From an uncultured beta proteobacterium (GTDB lineage Bacteria > Pseudomonadota > Gammaproteobacteria > Burkholderiales > Rhodocyclaceae), in the NCBI GenBank assembly GCA_903886975.1, contig CAISOB010000070.1, forward strand, positions 1 through 35,023: a DNA stretch of 35,023 nucleotides, written 5' to 3'. The notes beneath the pieces are model-generated. The model did not search any database and was not told where the DNA came from. It was given only the letters and a program-made list of their open reading frames with translations. Shown one piece after another: positions 26,545 through 35,023 of this stretch. Every line of letters begins with the position of its first letter. The first letter of the stretch is position 1. A program made the position numbers and the translations under genes.

Positions 26545-29500
26545 ATGGGGGAACTGTCCGTGTCCATGGTTCAGTTGGCGTTGCGCCGGCCTTACACTTT
26601 CATCGTCATGGCGATGCTGATCGTGTTGGCGACGCCGTTTGCGCTGCTCAGCATGCCAACCGACATTTTCCCGGAAATCAACATTCCGGTGATCAGCATC
26701 ATCTGGAATTACAACGGCTTGCCGGCGCAGGAAATGGGCCAGCGCATCGCCGGCCAGAGCGAGCGCGGGCTGACGACGACGGTCAGCGACATCGAACACA
26801 TCGAGTCGCAATCCCTGGCCGGTGTCACCATCATCAAGGTCTTCTTTCAGCCGACGGCCAATATCCAGACGGCCATCGCCCAGGTCGTCGCGGCAATGCA
26901 GACCCAGGTGCGCCAGCTGCCGCCGGGCATCACGCCGCCGCTGGTGATCAAGTACTCGGCCTCGAGCATCCCGGTCGTGCAACTCGCCCTGTCGAGCCCG
27001 ACGCTGCCCGAGAACGCGGTCTTCGACGCCGCGGTCAACACCCTGCGCCCGCGCCTGATCACCATCCCCGGCGCGGCCATTCCTTTCCCCTACGGCGGCA
27101 AGAACCGCATCGTCTCGATCGACCTCGACACGGCGGCGCTACAGGCGCGCGGACTCGCGCCCGCCGACGTGGTCAATGCGGTCAACTTGCAAAACCTGAT
27201 CCTGCCCTCGGGCACCGCCAAGTTCGGCGGCACCGAGTACACGGTCAAGATGAACGGCTCGCCCGACGTGCTGAACGGCCTCGGCGAGCTGCCGGTGCGC
27301 ACCACCGGCAATGCGACGACTTATCTGCGCGACGTGGCACAGGTACGCGACGGTTTCTCGCCGCAGACCAATATCGTCCGCCAGGACGGCGCGCGTGGCG
27401 TGCTGCTCTCGGTGCTCAAAAACGGCGGCGCGTCGACGCTGGATATCGTCGCCAACTTGAAGGCGATGTTGCCGCGTGTGGCGCCGGTGCTGCCGCCGGA
27501 CGTCAAGACGACGCTGCTCTTCGATCAATCGCTCTTCGTCAAGGCTGCGGTCAAGGGCGTTGTCGTCGAAGCGCTGATCGCCGCCGCGCTGACCGCGGCG
27601 ATGGTGCTGCTCTTTCTCGGCAACTGGCGCAGCACCCTGATCATCGCGCTGACCATCCCGCTGTCGATCCTCTCCTCGATCCTGGTGCTGAAGATGCTCG
27701 GCGAGACGCTCAACCTGATGACGCTCGGCGGCCTCGCCCTGTCAGTCGGCATCCTCGTCGACCAGGCCATCGTGACCATCGAGAACATCGAGCGCCATCT
27801 GCATATGGGCAAGCCGCTCGTCGAAGCGATCGATACCGGCGCCGGCGAGATCGGTGTCGCCGCTTTCGTCTCGACGCTGTGCATCTGCATCGTCTTCGTA
27901 CCGATGTTCTTTCTCAGCGGCGTCTCGCGCTTCCTGTTCGTGCCGATGGCCGAAGCCGTCGTGCTGGCGATGATCGCTTCCTACATCCTGTCACGCACGC
28001 TGGTGCCGACGCTGGTGATGCTGCTGATGAAGAACCGCGCAGCGAGCACGGCGCCGCAAAGCACCGGCCTGCTGCAAAGTCTCTACCATTCGTTCGACCG
28101 CAGCTTCGAGCGGGTGCGCCGCGCCTACACCCTCTCGCTCTCGGCGCTGCTCGCCCACAAGCGCGGCTTCGCACTGCTGTTCATGGGTTTCTGCCTGCTC
28201 TCCTGCCTGCTCTACCCGGTGCTCGGGCGCGACTTCTTCCCCAACGTCGATGCCGGCCAGATCCGCCTGCACATGCGCGCGCCGACCGGCACCCGCATCG
28301 AGGAAACGGCGCGCCTCGCCGACGCGGTCGAAGCGGTGGTTCGCGAGATCGTTCCCCCCAGTCAGCTCGAGACCATCCTCGACAACCTCGGCGTTCCGAA
28401 CAGCGGCATCAACCTCTCGTACAGCAATGCCGGCACCATCGGCACCCTCGACGGCGAGATCCTGATGTCGCTGCGCGACGGCCATGACCCGACCGAAGAT
28501 TTTGTCGCCCGCCTGCGCTCCGAACTGCCGAAGCGTTTCCCCGGCGTCGAATTCTTCTTCCAGCCGGCCGACATCGTCACCCAGATTCTCAACTTCGGTC
28601 TGCCGGCGGCGATCGACGTGCAGTTCACCGGCGCCGATCTGCCCGGCAATGCGCTGCTCGCCGCGTCCCTGACCGAATCGATCAAGCGCATTCCCGGCGC
28701 CGTCGACGCGCACGTGCATCAACGCCTCAACGGCCCGGCGCTGAACCTGCAGATGGACCGCACGCGGCTGCAGCAGCTCGGCCTGTCGGCGGCCAACGTC
28801 GGGCAGAACGTGCTCATCTCGCTGTCCGGCAGTTCGCAGACTTCGCCGGCGTTCTGGCTCAATCCGCAAAACGGCATCGTCTACAACGTCGCCGTGCAGA
28901 CGCCGCAATACCAGGTCGATAGCCTCGACGCGCTGCTCAATATGCCGGTCGCCAGCGGCGCCGGCCCGGCCGCGGGCAGCGCTGCAAGTGCGGGCAACAC
29001 GCAGCTGCTCGGCAACCTCGTCGAAGCGACGCCGAGCCAGATGCTCGCGGTCGCATCGCGCTATAACATCCTGCCGGCGGTCGACGTCTATGTCAGCGTG
29101 CAGGGCACTGATCTGGCGAGCGTCGCGGCGCGCGTCAATCAGCTCGTCGACGAAATCCGGCCCAAGCTGCCGCGCGGCAGCGAGGTCGTGCTGCGCGGCC
29201 AGGTCGAGACGATGCAGGCTTCGTTCATCGGGCTCGGGGTCGGACTGGTGATGGCCATCGTCCTCGTCTACCTTCTGATCGTCGTTAATTTCCAGTCCTG
29301 GACGGATGCCCTTGTCATTATTGCCGCACTTCCCGCGGCCTTGGCCGGCATCGCCTGGACGCTGTTCATCACCGGCACGACGCTCAGCGTTCCGGCGCTG
29401 ACCGGCGCGATCATGACCATGGGCGTAGCCACCGCCAACAGCATCCTGCTGATCTCGTTTGCGCGCCAGCGCCAGGAGGCCGGCGTGCCGCCGCTCGCCG

Positions 29501-29772
29501 CGGCGCTCGAGGCCGGCGCGACGCGCATCCGCCCGGTGCTGATGACCGCGCTGGCGATGATCATCGGCATGATCCCGATGGCCCTCGGCCTCGGCGAAGG
29601 CGCCGAGCAGAATGCGCCGCTCGGCCGCGCGGTGATCGGCGGCCTGCTCTTCGCCACCGTTTCCACGCTCTTCTTCGTCCCGGCGGTGTTCGCCGGCATT
29701 CACCAGCGGCTCGAGCAGCGCCGAGCCGCGCTCACCTCGCCTGCTACACTTCCCCGTCCCCAGGAGACCTGA
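26545..29772 (+). CDS. RND efflux pump inner-membrane permease
   Basis: This 1075-aa proton-driven pump of the AcrB-like superfamily has the usual twelve-helix, two-large-loop plan: RRPYTFIVMAMLIV at the N-terminus, then a TM4 segment GLALSVGILVDQAIVTIENIERH. The first proton-relay Asp (Asp406) is kept, but the AcrB Asp408 equivalent is Gln407. The TM10 Lys of AcrB is replaced (GVATANSILLISFAR). The substrate may be drugs, metals or lipids; the sequence does not say. The start could be ATG 26545, GTG 26560 (GGGGGA seven bases before) or ATG 26566. It leads an operon with the adaptor and outer-membrane genes. Confidence 0.92.
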   Translation: MGELSVSMVQLALRRPYTFIVMAMLIVLATPFALLSMPTDIFPEINIPVISIIWNYNGLPAQEMGQRIAGQSERGLTTTVSDIEHIESQSLAGVTIIKVFFQPTANIQTAIAQVVAAMQTQVRQLPPGITPPLVIKYSASSIPVVQLALSSPTLPENAVFDAAVNTLRPRLITIPGAAIPFPYGGKNRIVSIDLDTAALQARGLAPADVVNAVNLQNLILPSGTAKFGGTEYTVKMNGSPDVLNGLGELPVRTTGNATTYLRDVAQVRDGFSPQTNIVRQDGARGVLLSVLKNGGASTLDIVANLKAMLPRVAPVLPPDVKTTLLFDQSLFVKAAVKGVVVEALIAAALTAAMVLLFLGNWRSTLIIALTIPLSILSSILVLKMLGETLNLMTLGGLALSVGILVDQAIVTIENIERHLHMGKPLVEAIDTGAGEIGVAAFVSTLCICIVFVPMFFLSGVSRFLFVPMAEAVVLAMIASYILSRTLVPTLVMLLMKNRAASTAPQSTGLLQSLYHSFDRSFERVRRAYTLSLSALLAHKRGFALLFMGFCLLSCLLYPVLGRDFFPNVDAGQIRLHMRAPTGTRIEETARLADAVEAVVREIVPPSQLETILDNLGVPNSGINLSYSNAGTIGTLDGEILMSLRDGHDPTEDFVARLRSELPKRFPGVEFFFQPADIVTQILNFGLPAAIDVQFTGADLPGNALLAASLTESIKRIPGAVDAHVHQRLNGPALNLQMDRTRLQQLGLSAANVGQNVLISLSGSSQTSPAFWLNPQNGIVYNVAVQTPQYQVDSLDALLNMPVASGAGPAAGSAASAGNTQLLGNLVEATPSQMLAVASRYNILPAVDVYVSVQGTDLASVAARVNQLVDEIRPKLPRGSEVVLRGQVETMQASFIGLGVGLVMAIVLVYLLIVVNFQSWTDALVIIAALPAALAGIAWTLFITGTTLSVPALTGAIMTMGVATANSILLISFARQRQEAGVPPLAAALEAGATRIRPVLMTALAMIIGMIPMALGLGEGAEQNAPLGRAVIGGLLFATVSTLFFVPAVFAGIHQRLEQRRAALTSPATLPRPQET

Positions 29773-29775
29773 TCG

Positions 29776-30984
29776 ATGACCGAGAAACGCCATTCGGCCC
29801 TGGGCTTGCACCCCATCGAATTCAAAGACGGCGAAGACCACGCCGAGCTGCTCAAGCGCCGCCAGATCGTGCGCCGGACCAAGATCGCGGGCCTTATCGT
29901 GCTGCTGGTGCTGGTCGTCGGCGCTGGCCGCACGGTATTCAGCCGCATGGCCAATGCGCGCGTCCTCGACGCGACCAGCGCCGAGCAGTCACGCCAGTAC
30001 GTGCAGACAACGCTGGCCAAGCGCGCCGGCGACGGCCAGACGCTGGCGCTGCCCGGCACGCTGCAGGGGTTCGTGCAGGCGCCGATCGCGGCGCGCGCCA
30101 GCGGCTATGTCAAGCGCTGGACCAAGGATATCGGCGCCAAGGTGGCCAAGGGCGAACTCCTGGCCGAAATCGAAACGCCGGAAATCGACCAGCAGCTGAG
30201 CCAGGCGGTGGCCGCGCGCGAGCAGTCGGCTTCCAACCTCGCGTTGGCGCGGACCACGGCCGATCGCTGGGAGGGCCTGCGCCGCAAAGACGTGGTGTCG
30301 CAACAGGATCTCGACGAGAAGCGCAGCGCCGTCGCGCAGAACCAGGCCAACCTCGCGGCGGCCGACGCCAACATGCAGCGCCTGCGCCAGCTCGAGGATT
30401 TCAAGCGCGTCGTCGCGCCGTTTGCCGGCGTCATCACGCGGCGCAATTTCGACGTCGGCGACCTGATCGACAGCTCGCGCCTCTTATTCACCCTGTCGCA
30501 GACCGACCCGCTGCGCGTCTACATCAGCGTGCCGCAGGCCTATGCGCAACTCGTCAAACCCGGCCAGGAAGTCGTCGTCACGCAGGCCGAACTGCGCGGC
30601 CAGAAATTCACCGGACAAGTCGCGCGCACCTCGGCGTCGATCGATTCAGCGACGCGCACGATGCAGGTCGAAGTCTCGCTGCCCAATCGCGACGGCCGCC
30701 TGCTGCCCGGCGCTTACGTGCAGGTGACGCTGCCGCTGCAGGCCAGCCAGTCGCTGGTGGCGCCGAGCAATACCCTGCTCTTCCGTGGCGACGGCACGAT
30801 GGTCGCGGTCGTCGATGGCGAGGGTCGCGTCACGCTGCGCCGGGTTCTCGTCGGACGCAATTTCGGCACCGAGTTCGAAGTGCTCGACGGCATCAGCGAC
30901 AAGGACCGCCTGATTCTCAACCCGCCCGACTGGCTGGCCGACGGCCAGACGGTCGTGCTGGCCCCGGCCAAGGCGGGCTCGTGA
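29776..30984 (+). CDS. RND efflux periplasmic adaptor subunit
   Basis: The 402-aa membrane-fusion protein links the pump to the outer-membrane channel. A single N-terminal membrane anchor lies at about 36-54. The lipoyl/barrel-sandwich halves (APIAARASGYVKRWTKDIGAKVAKGELLAEIETPE and FKRVVAPFAGVITRRNFDVGD) flank a coiled-coil hairpin (about 135-205). The membrane-proximal part is typical (GRLLPGAYVQVTLPL). It starts three bases after the pump stop, and its own TGA overlaps the GTG of the next gene as GTGA, so all three genes are co-translated. Confidence 0.93.
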   Translation: MTEKRHSALGLHPIEFKDGEDHAELLKRRQIVRRTKIAGLIVLLVLVVGAGRTVFSRMANARVLDATSAEQSRQYVQTTLAKRAGDGQTLALPGTLQGFVQAPIAARASGYVKRWTKDIGAKVAKGELLAEIETPEIDQQLSQAVAAREQSASNLALARTTADRWEGLRRKDVVSQQDLDEKRSAVAQNQANLAAADANMQRLRQLEDFKRVVAPFAGVITRRNFDVGDLIDSSRLLFTLSQTDPLRVYISVPQAYAQLVKPGQEVVVTQAELRGQKFTGQVARTSASIDSATRTMQVEVSLPNRDGRLLPGAYVQVTLPLQASQSLVAPSNTLLFRGDGTMVAVVDGEGRVTLRRVLVGRNFGTEFEVLDGISDKDRLILNPPDWLADGQTVVLAPAKAGS

Positions 30985-32441
30985 CCAGGCCAATGAGCGC
31001 GCGCGCGGCATTGCTCGCCGTCTGCGCCTTGCTCTCCGGCTGCGTGGCCGGCCCCGAGTACAAGAAGCCGGTGCTCGAGATGCCCGTCGCCTGGAAGGTC
31101 GACTCGCCGTGGCGCGTCGCCACGCCCGAAGATGCCACGGCCAAAGGCCCGTGGTGGCAGGCTTTCGGCGATCCCGAACTGAACGCGCTCGAAGAGCGTG
31201 CAAGCGCCAACAACGCGACGCTGGCCATCGCCAGTGCGCGGCTGACCCAGGCCCGGGCGACGCTGGCCGCGACTTCGGCGAGCCTGTTCCCGCAACTCGG
31301 CACGACCGACCGCGTCCAGCGCCTGCAGATTTCGGCCAACCGGCCGCTGACCAATTACAAGAGCCCGAACTATTCGACGATACAGAACGAGACCACGCTG
31401 GCGATGGCGGTCAATTACGAACTCGATCTCGCCGGGCGCGTTGCGCAATCGATCAACAGCGCCAAGGCCTCGCTCGAGCAATCGGCCGCCGACCTTGAAA
31501 ACACGCGCCTGCTGCTCAGCGCGGACCTCGCGACCAACTATTTCAACCTGCGCGAAATCGATATTGAGACCGACGTACTGCGCCGCGCGATCGGACTGCA
31601 GCAGCGCTCCCTTGAACTCATGAGCGCGCGCCACGACCTGGGTGCGGCAACCGGCCTCGATCTTGCGCAACAGCAGGCGCTGCTCGACACGACGCTGGTC
31701 CAGCTCGACCTGCTCGCCCGCCAGCGCAGTCAGTTCGAACACGCGATCGCGACGCTCGTCGGCACCCCGGCCGCGCAGTTCGCCCTGCCGGTCAGCGAAC
31801 GCGTCGTGAACGCACCGCCAGTGCCGCTCGGCCTGCCCTCGGATATTCTCGAGCGCCGCCCGGATGTCGCTTCGGCCGAGCGCGCCATGGCCGCAGCCAA
31901 CGCCCAGATCGGCGTCGCCAGTGCCGCCTATTACCCGAGCGTCATCCTCGGTGCGTCCGGCGGCTTCGACGCCGTCGTGCTGCGCTCGCTCTTCGACGCG
32001 CCGAGCCTGATCTGGGCTTTCGGCGCGACGCTCGCCCAGACCCTGTTCGACGGTGGCCGGATAAAGGCCAATGTGGACTTCGCCAGCGCCGGCTACGACG
32101 CGACGGTCGCCAACTACCGGCGCGTCACGCTCGTCGCGATGCAGGAAGTCGAAGATGGCATCACCGGCCTGGCGACCCTCGAGCACGCGACCTTGCAGGC
32201 GGGTATCGCCGTGGACACCGGACGCCGCGTACTGGATATGACGACGGCGCGCTACGAAGGCGGCGCCTCGACCTCTCTCGAAGTGATCATCGCCCAGCAA
32301 TCCTTGCTCAACAACGAACGCCAGGTCGCCCAGTTGCGCGGCCAGCAGCTCGTGACCGCGGTCTTCCTGATCAAGGCGCTCGGCGGCGGCTGGCAGGGCG
32401 AGTCGCTGGCGAGTTCGCAGGGCAGTGCTACGGCCCGTTGA
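30981..32441 (+). CDS. outer-membrane efflux lipoprotein, NodT/OprM type
   Basis: The 486-aa outer-membrane factor forms the exit channel of the efflux system. It begins with a lipoprotein signal and LLSGC lipobox, followed by the family opening GPEYKKP. Two outer-membrane efflux repeats (about 60-260 and 280-470) contain NYELDLAGRVAQSINSAKA and the matching second-half LFDGGRIKANVDFASAGYDA. LPSDILERRPDVASAERAMAAANAQIG is the classical NodT signature. The GTG at 30981 overlaps the adaptor stop; the ATG at 30993, just before the hydrophobic stretch, is an equally good start. Confidence 0.93.
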   Translation: MTRPMSARAALLAVCALLSGCVAGPEYKKPVLEMPVAWKVDSPWRVATPEDATAKGPWWQAFGDPELNALEERASANNATLAIASARLTQARATLAATSASLFPQLGTTDRVQRLQISANRPLTNYKSPNYSTIQNETTLAMAVNYELDLAGRVAQSINSAKASLEQSAADLENTRLLLSADLATNYFNLREIDIETDVLRRAIGLQQRSLELMSARHDLGAATGLDLAQQQALLDTTLVQLDLLARQRSQFEHAIATLVGTPAAQFALPVSERVVNAPPVPLGLPSDILERRPDVASAERAMAAANAQIGVASAAYYPSVILGASGGFDAVVLRSLFDAPSLIWAFGATLAQTLFDGGRIKANVDFASAGYDATVANYRRVTLVAMQEVEDGITGLATLEHATLQAGIAVDTGRRVLDMTTARYEGGASTSLEVIIAQQSLLNNERQVAQLRGQQLVTAVFLIKALGGGWQGESLASSQGSATAR

Positions 32442-32467
32442 TACGGTCGGGCGGCTGAATTAGGAGT

Positions 32468-32533
32468 CGTCATTCCGGCGAAAGCCGGAATCCAGATGTC
32501 ACGAACCGGGTCCCGGCTTTCGCCGGGACGACG
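32468..32533. repeat. dRS3/REP-like palindromic repeat cluster 3
   Basis: An inverted pair, 32468-32495 (core CATTCCGGCGAAAGCCGGAA) and 32508-32533 (core TCCCGGCTTTCGCCGGGA), lies between the convergent outer-membrane factor and alcohol dehydrogenase genes. The second arm carries a compensated GGGA/TCCC change, keeping the stem. It may serve as a bidirectional terminator. Confidence 0.8.
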
Positions 32534-32547
32534 ACGTCTTTCTGGTC

Positions 32548-33726
32548 TTACAGGCGCGAAGAAAGAATTGCCGTAAGTTCCGCGTCGGTCAGCACGATCG
32601 GATTGGTCTTCATGCTGCCGGCGCGGCTGGCCGCGACGATGCGCGGAAAATCAGCCGCGGCAATAGCGTAAGCGGACAAGCGCGGCAGATCGAGTTCCTT
32701 TTCCCAATCGCGCAGCGCCTCGACGAGAAAGCGGCGCGCGTCGGGGCCGTTGAGTCCCTTCTGCATCGCGAAGCGGCGGCCGATCTCGGCATATTTCGGC
32801 AGCGCCGGGCTGTCCGCATCGCGCGCTTCGAGCGCGGCGACGTTGCTCGCCGTGGCGCTCGCCACGAGGGTGCCGCAAACGACGCCATGCGGAATCGGAA
32901 AGAAAGCGCCGAGCGGCGAAGCGAGTCCATGCACCGCGCCAAGGCCGGCCTGCGCCAGGCAAATGCCCGAATTCAGCGACGCGTAAGCCACTTGCGCCCG
33001 CGCCGCGGCAGATTGCTCACGATGCAGCGCCGAGAGCCCCTCACGGGAGGCCATGATGCCCGCGCGGGCGAGCGCATCGGTGACCGGATTAGCGCGCAGC
33101 GACACGAAGGATTCGAGGAGCTGAGTAAAGGCGTCCATGCCGTCAGCGGCGATCAGCGCCGGCGGGCAGGAAGAGAGCAGGTCCGGATCGACGATCGCCC
33201 ATTCGGCGACCAGTTTGTCGTCGCGGAACGACTTCTTGAAGCCGCCGCGAACCGAGAGCACGGCGTTCTTGGTCGCTTCCGAGCCGGTACCGGCGGTAGT
33301 CGGCACGGCGATGAAGGGCGTTGCCGGCCCCTGATAGGGCAGCTCGGGACCGACGCCCTCGAGATGGTCGATGACTGAGTTGCCCGGTCGCAGCAGCCCG
33401 GCGATGGCCTTCGCCGCATCGAGCGCGCTGCCGCCGCCGATGCCGACGACGCAGTCGATTCGCGCACCCTGCAAAGCCGCGACGCTGGCGTCGACGAAGT
33501 CGGGCGAAGGCTCGCCCGACACCTTGACCTGCTCCCACGACAAGCCTTGCGCGCGCAGATCGGCGAACAAGCGCACGCCGGCCTCCGATTCGGCAAACGA
33601 GCGCAGGCCGGTGACGAGCAGCAAATGCCTGCCATAAGCGGCGGCGATTGCCGGCAGCTTCTGCAGACTGCCGCTGCCGAACTCGATGCGCGGCAGGCGG
33701 GCGATCGAAAAAGAATTGGCGCTCAT
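32548..33726 (-). CDS. iron-type (group III) alcohol dehydrogenase
   Basis: The 392-aa product is an NAD(P)-linked dehydrogenase of the metal-dependent Fe-ADH family. The nucleotide-binding GIGGGSALDAAKAI (95-108) and TTAGTGSEATKNAV (143-156) blocks are clear. Metal ligands can be placed as Asp198, His266 (AVHGLASPLGAFF) and His280 (PIPHGVVCG). The usual first His is Gln202 (DGMDAFTQLLESFVS), a variation known in part of the family. The substrate alcohol is unknown. Its ATG overlaps the stop of the LsrG-like gene as ATGA, so they are translationally coupled. Confidence 0.9.
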   Translation of the reverse strand: MSANSFSIARLPRIEFGSGSLQKLPAIAAAYGRHLLLVTGLRSFAESEAGVRLFADLRAQGLSWEQVKVSGEPSPDFVDASVAALQGARIDCVVGIGGGSALDAAKAIAGLLRPGNSVIDHLEGVGPELPYQGPATPFIAVPTTAGTGSEATKNAVLSVRGGFKKSFRDDKLVAEWAIVDPDLLSSCPPALIAADGMDAFTQLLESFVSLRANPVTDALARAGIMASREGLSALHREQSAAARAQVAYASLNSGICLAQAGLGAVHGLASPLGAFFPIPHGVVCGTLVASATASNVAALEARDADSPALPKYAEIGRRFAMQKGLNGPDARRFLVEALRDWEKELDLPRLSAYAIAAADFPRIVAASRAGSMKTNPIVLTDAELTAILSSRL

Positions 33727-34016
33727 TCCGGGAACAATCCGTTCATCGTTTCGCCGCGCCGTGGCTCGGCCATCGTGCCGGCGACTGCGTCGCGCCAGGC
33801 CAGGTAGTGTGCAGTCTCTTTGTGCGCAGCGGCGTCGGCGGCTGATGCATAGGCTTCGTAGAGAATGAAGCGCGCCGGATCGTCGGGCGCCTGCAGCACG
33901 TCGAAGCGGCGGTTACCGGGTTCGGCGAGCGCGCCCTGGTGATTGGCCCGCGTTGCAGCGATGAAGGCGGCGACCGCGTCGGGCTTGACGCGGACGTGAA
34001 CGAGCGTGACGTGCAT
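33723..34016 (-). CDS. LsrG-like antibiotic-biosynthesis-monooxygenase (ABM) protein
   Basis: The 97-aa protein has the ABM ferredoxin-like fold and strongly resembles LsrG: MHVTLVHVRV, then GNRRFDVLQAPDD, FILYEAYASAADAAAHKETAHY and a PRRGETMNGLFPE end. E. coli LsrG processes phospho-AI-2, but no lsr transporter or kinase is seen here, so the substrate may differ and a quinol-monooxygenase-like activity is possible. GGAGA six bases before the ATG at 34016 fixes the start; a longer frame would run into repeat cluster 4. It is the first gene of a pair with the Fe-type dehydrogenase. Confidence 0.88.
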   Translation of the reverse strand: MHVTLVHVRVKPDAVAAFIAATRANHQGALAEPGNRRFDVLQAPDDPARFILYEAYASAADAAAHKETAHYLAWRDAVAGTMAEPRRGETMNGLFPE

Positions 34017-34070
34017 GCGGGTCTCCGGTGGATGGACTGCTGGAAATTCTACACTCGGCGCACCGACTAG

Positions 34071-34169
34071 CGGATTCCGGCTTTCGCCGGAATGACGCCA
34101 AATTGAAAGCCCGTCGTCCCGGCGAATGCCGGGACCCAGGGGCACCACAGGCTTGCGCCTGAATGACGG
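34071..34169. repeat. dRS3/REP-like palindromic repeat cluster 4
   Basis: Three units in alternating orientation lie between dctM and the LsrG-like gene: 34071-34097 (GATTCCGGCTTTCGCCGGAA core), 34112-34139 (TCCCGGCGAATGCCGGGA core) and a decayed 34148-34169 (CAGGCTTGCGCCTGAATGA). Stems are kept although the bases vary between units. Confidence 0.78.
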
Positions 34170-34190
34170 GCTGTTCTTAGGCTAAGGCGT

Positions 34191-35023
34191 CTATTTCGGC
34201 TGCATCAGCAGCGTCGGCAGCCAGAGCGTAAGCGGCGGCCACAGCGAGATCGCCAGCAGCACGACCAGCAGCGGGATCAGCCATGGCAGGATCGCGCGCG
34301 ACATGGTTTCGAAGCTGACGCCGGCGATGCGGGTGACCACGAACAGCACCACGCCAATCGGCGGATGGATCGTGCCGAGGATAAGGTTCAGCACCATGAT
34401 TACGCCGAACTGCACCGGGTCGACGCCATACAGCGTCGCGGTGGGCACGAGGATCGGGATCAGGATCAGCATCGCGGCGAGCGCTTCCATGAAGCAGCCG
34501 ATGAACAGCATCAGCACGTTGGCCAAAAGCAGGAAGGCCACCGGGCTGCTGATGGTCGACACGATCATCGGCGTGAGGGTTTGTGGCAGCCGCGAGATCG
34601 ACATGCACCAGCCGAGCGCGCCCGCCGCCATCACCAGCACGACGACCAGCCCCGTAGTCTCGGCGGTTTCGATCAGGATTTCGGGAAGCTGCTTGACCTC
34701 CAGCGTGCGGTAAACGACAAAGCCGAGGAACAGCGCATAGATGCACGCAATCGCCGCGGCTTCGGTCGGCGTAGCAATGCCGCTGAACATGCTGCCGAGG
34801 ATAATCACGGGCGTCATCAGCGCGAAGAAACCATCAGCGAAGGTGCGGGCGATCGCGCGGAAGCCCGCAAACGGTTTGCCGACCATGTGAATGGCGCGGA
34901 ATTGGGAGCCAGCGAGGCGGAGCAAAAGGTAGCCAGTCGATTGCTTGAAATGGACTCCTGAGAGTCCAGCTTGTGCTGCTGGTTTTTGTCTTGCCTTGGC
35001 CAGCGGGCGTAGCGTAGCGGAGC
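34191..35023 (-). CDS. dctM: TRAP transporter large permease DctM, N-terminally truncated or partial
   Basis: The visible part is the C-terminal half of the DctM subunit, the main membrane channel of TRAP uptake systems for organic acids. Clear blocks are DGFFALMTPVIILGSMFSGIATPTEAAAIACIYAL, TTGLVVVLVMAAGALGW, FIGCFMEALAAMLILIPIL, FGVIMVLNLILGTIHPPIG and FETMSRAILPWLIPL. Full DctM is about 430 aa. Family-like text starts near 34890 (KPFAGFRAIARTFADG). The frame stays open to the edge but upstream residues (QAGLSGVHFKQSTGYLLLRLAGSQFRAIHM) do not look like DctM. The gene may be cut by a rearrangement, or be at a contig junction. Confidence 0.75.
   Translation of the reverse strand, partial: SATLRPLAKARQKPAAQAGLSGVHFKQSTGYLLLRLAGSQFRAIHMVGKPFAGFRAIARTFADGFFALMTPVIILGSMFSGIATPTEAAAIACIYALFLGFVVYRTLEVKQLPEILIETAETTGLVVVLVMAAGALGWCMSISRLPQTLTPMIVSTISSPVAFLLLANVLMLFIGCFMEALAAMLILIPILVPTATLYGVDPVQFGVIMVLNLILGTIHPPIGVVLFVVTRIAGVSFETMSRAILPWLIPLLVVLLAISLWPPLTLWLPTLLMQPK

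Noticed and set aside
27991..29841. 616-codon minus-strand frame opposite the RND pump
   Set aside because: Shadow of the pump frame with no motifs. The 648-codon plus-strand frame at 26541-28487 is rejected for the same reason.

Overview
The window is high-GC DNA with the gene content of a betaproteobacterium, probably near Rhodocyclales/Nitrosomonadales. This is inferred from protein resemblance and gene neighbourhoods; no 16S or other marker RNA is present. Most of it is ordinary chromosome. Housekeeping genes fill about 0.2-10 kb: plsY and folB (divergent), ybaK, xerD, ogt, a chalcone-isomerase-like exported protein and proA, then a small Cys-rich protein facing a holA-lptE-leuS operon.

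From 10.0 to 15.6 kb lies a minus-strand osmoregulated periplasmic glucan operon, opgG-opgH-opgD, with Sec-exported OpgG and Tat-exported OpgD on either side of the glucosyltransferase. opgH carries an in-frame TGA where a conserved Trp codon is expected, so the glucan-synthesising step looks broken on paper. From 15.7 to 18.4 kb is a group of small stress- or envelope-type genes: a small basic protein, a Crp/Fnr-like regulator, a PA2169/DUF2383 four-helix protein, a one-TM small protein and a PRC-barrel protein. They are separated by non-coding regions with good dyad symmetries.

From 18.7 to 24.6 kb is a plus-strand signalling block: a 1005-aa hybrid sensor kinase, an NtrC-type sigma-54 activator with GSFTGA in place of GAFTGA, and a soluble histidine kinase with an RsbRD-like N-terminus. 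It is followed by an EamA transporter with a 62-residue tail containing 23 histidines. Next is a haloacid-dehalogenase pseudogene with two in-frame TGA codons at expected Trp positions and a late +1 frameshift. A complete tripartite RND efflux operon follows (pump, adaptor, outer-membrane factor, in that unusual order).

The right end holds, on the minus strand, an LsrG-like monooxygenase coupled to an iron-type alcohol dehydrogenase, and the C-terminal half of a TRAP transporter DctM subunit whose N-terminal homology stops before the window edge. Four intergenic sites carry dRS3/REP-like inverted repeats built on the core GTCATTCCGGCGAAAGCCGG.

I see no phage, complete insertion sequence, CRISPR, tRNA or rRNA, and no convincing wholly new multi-gene system. 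The most notable signals are the three TGA-for-Trp interruptions, the His-rich transporter tail, the altered proton-relay residues of the RND pump, the dyads near 17.1 kb and the broken DctM at the right edge.
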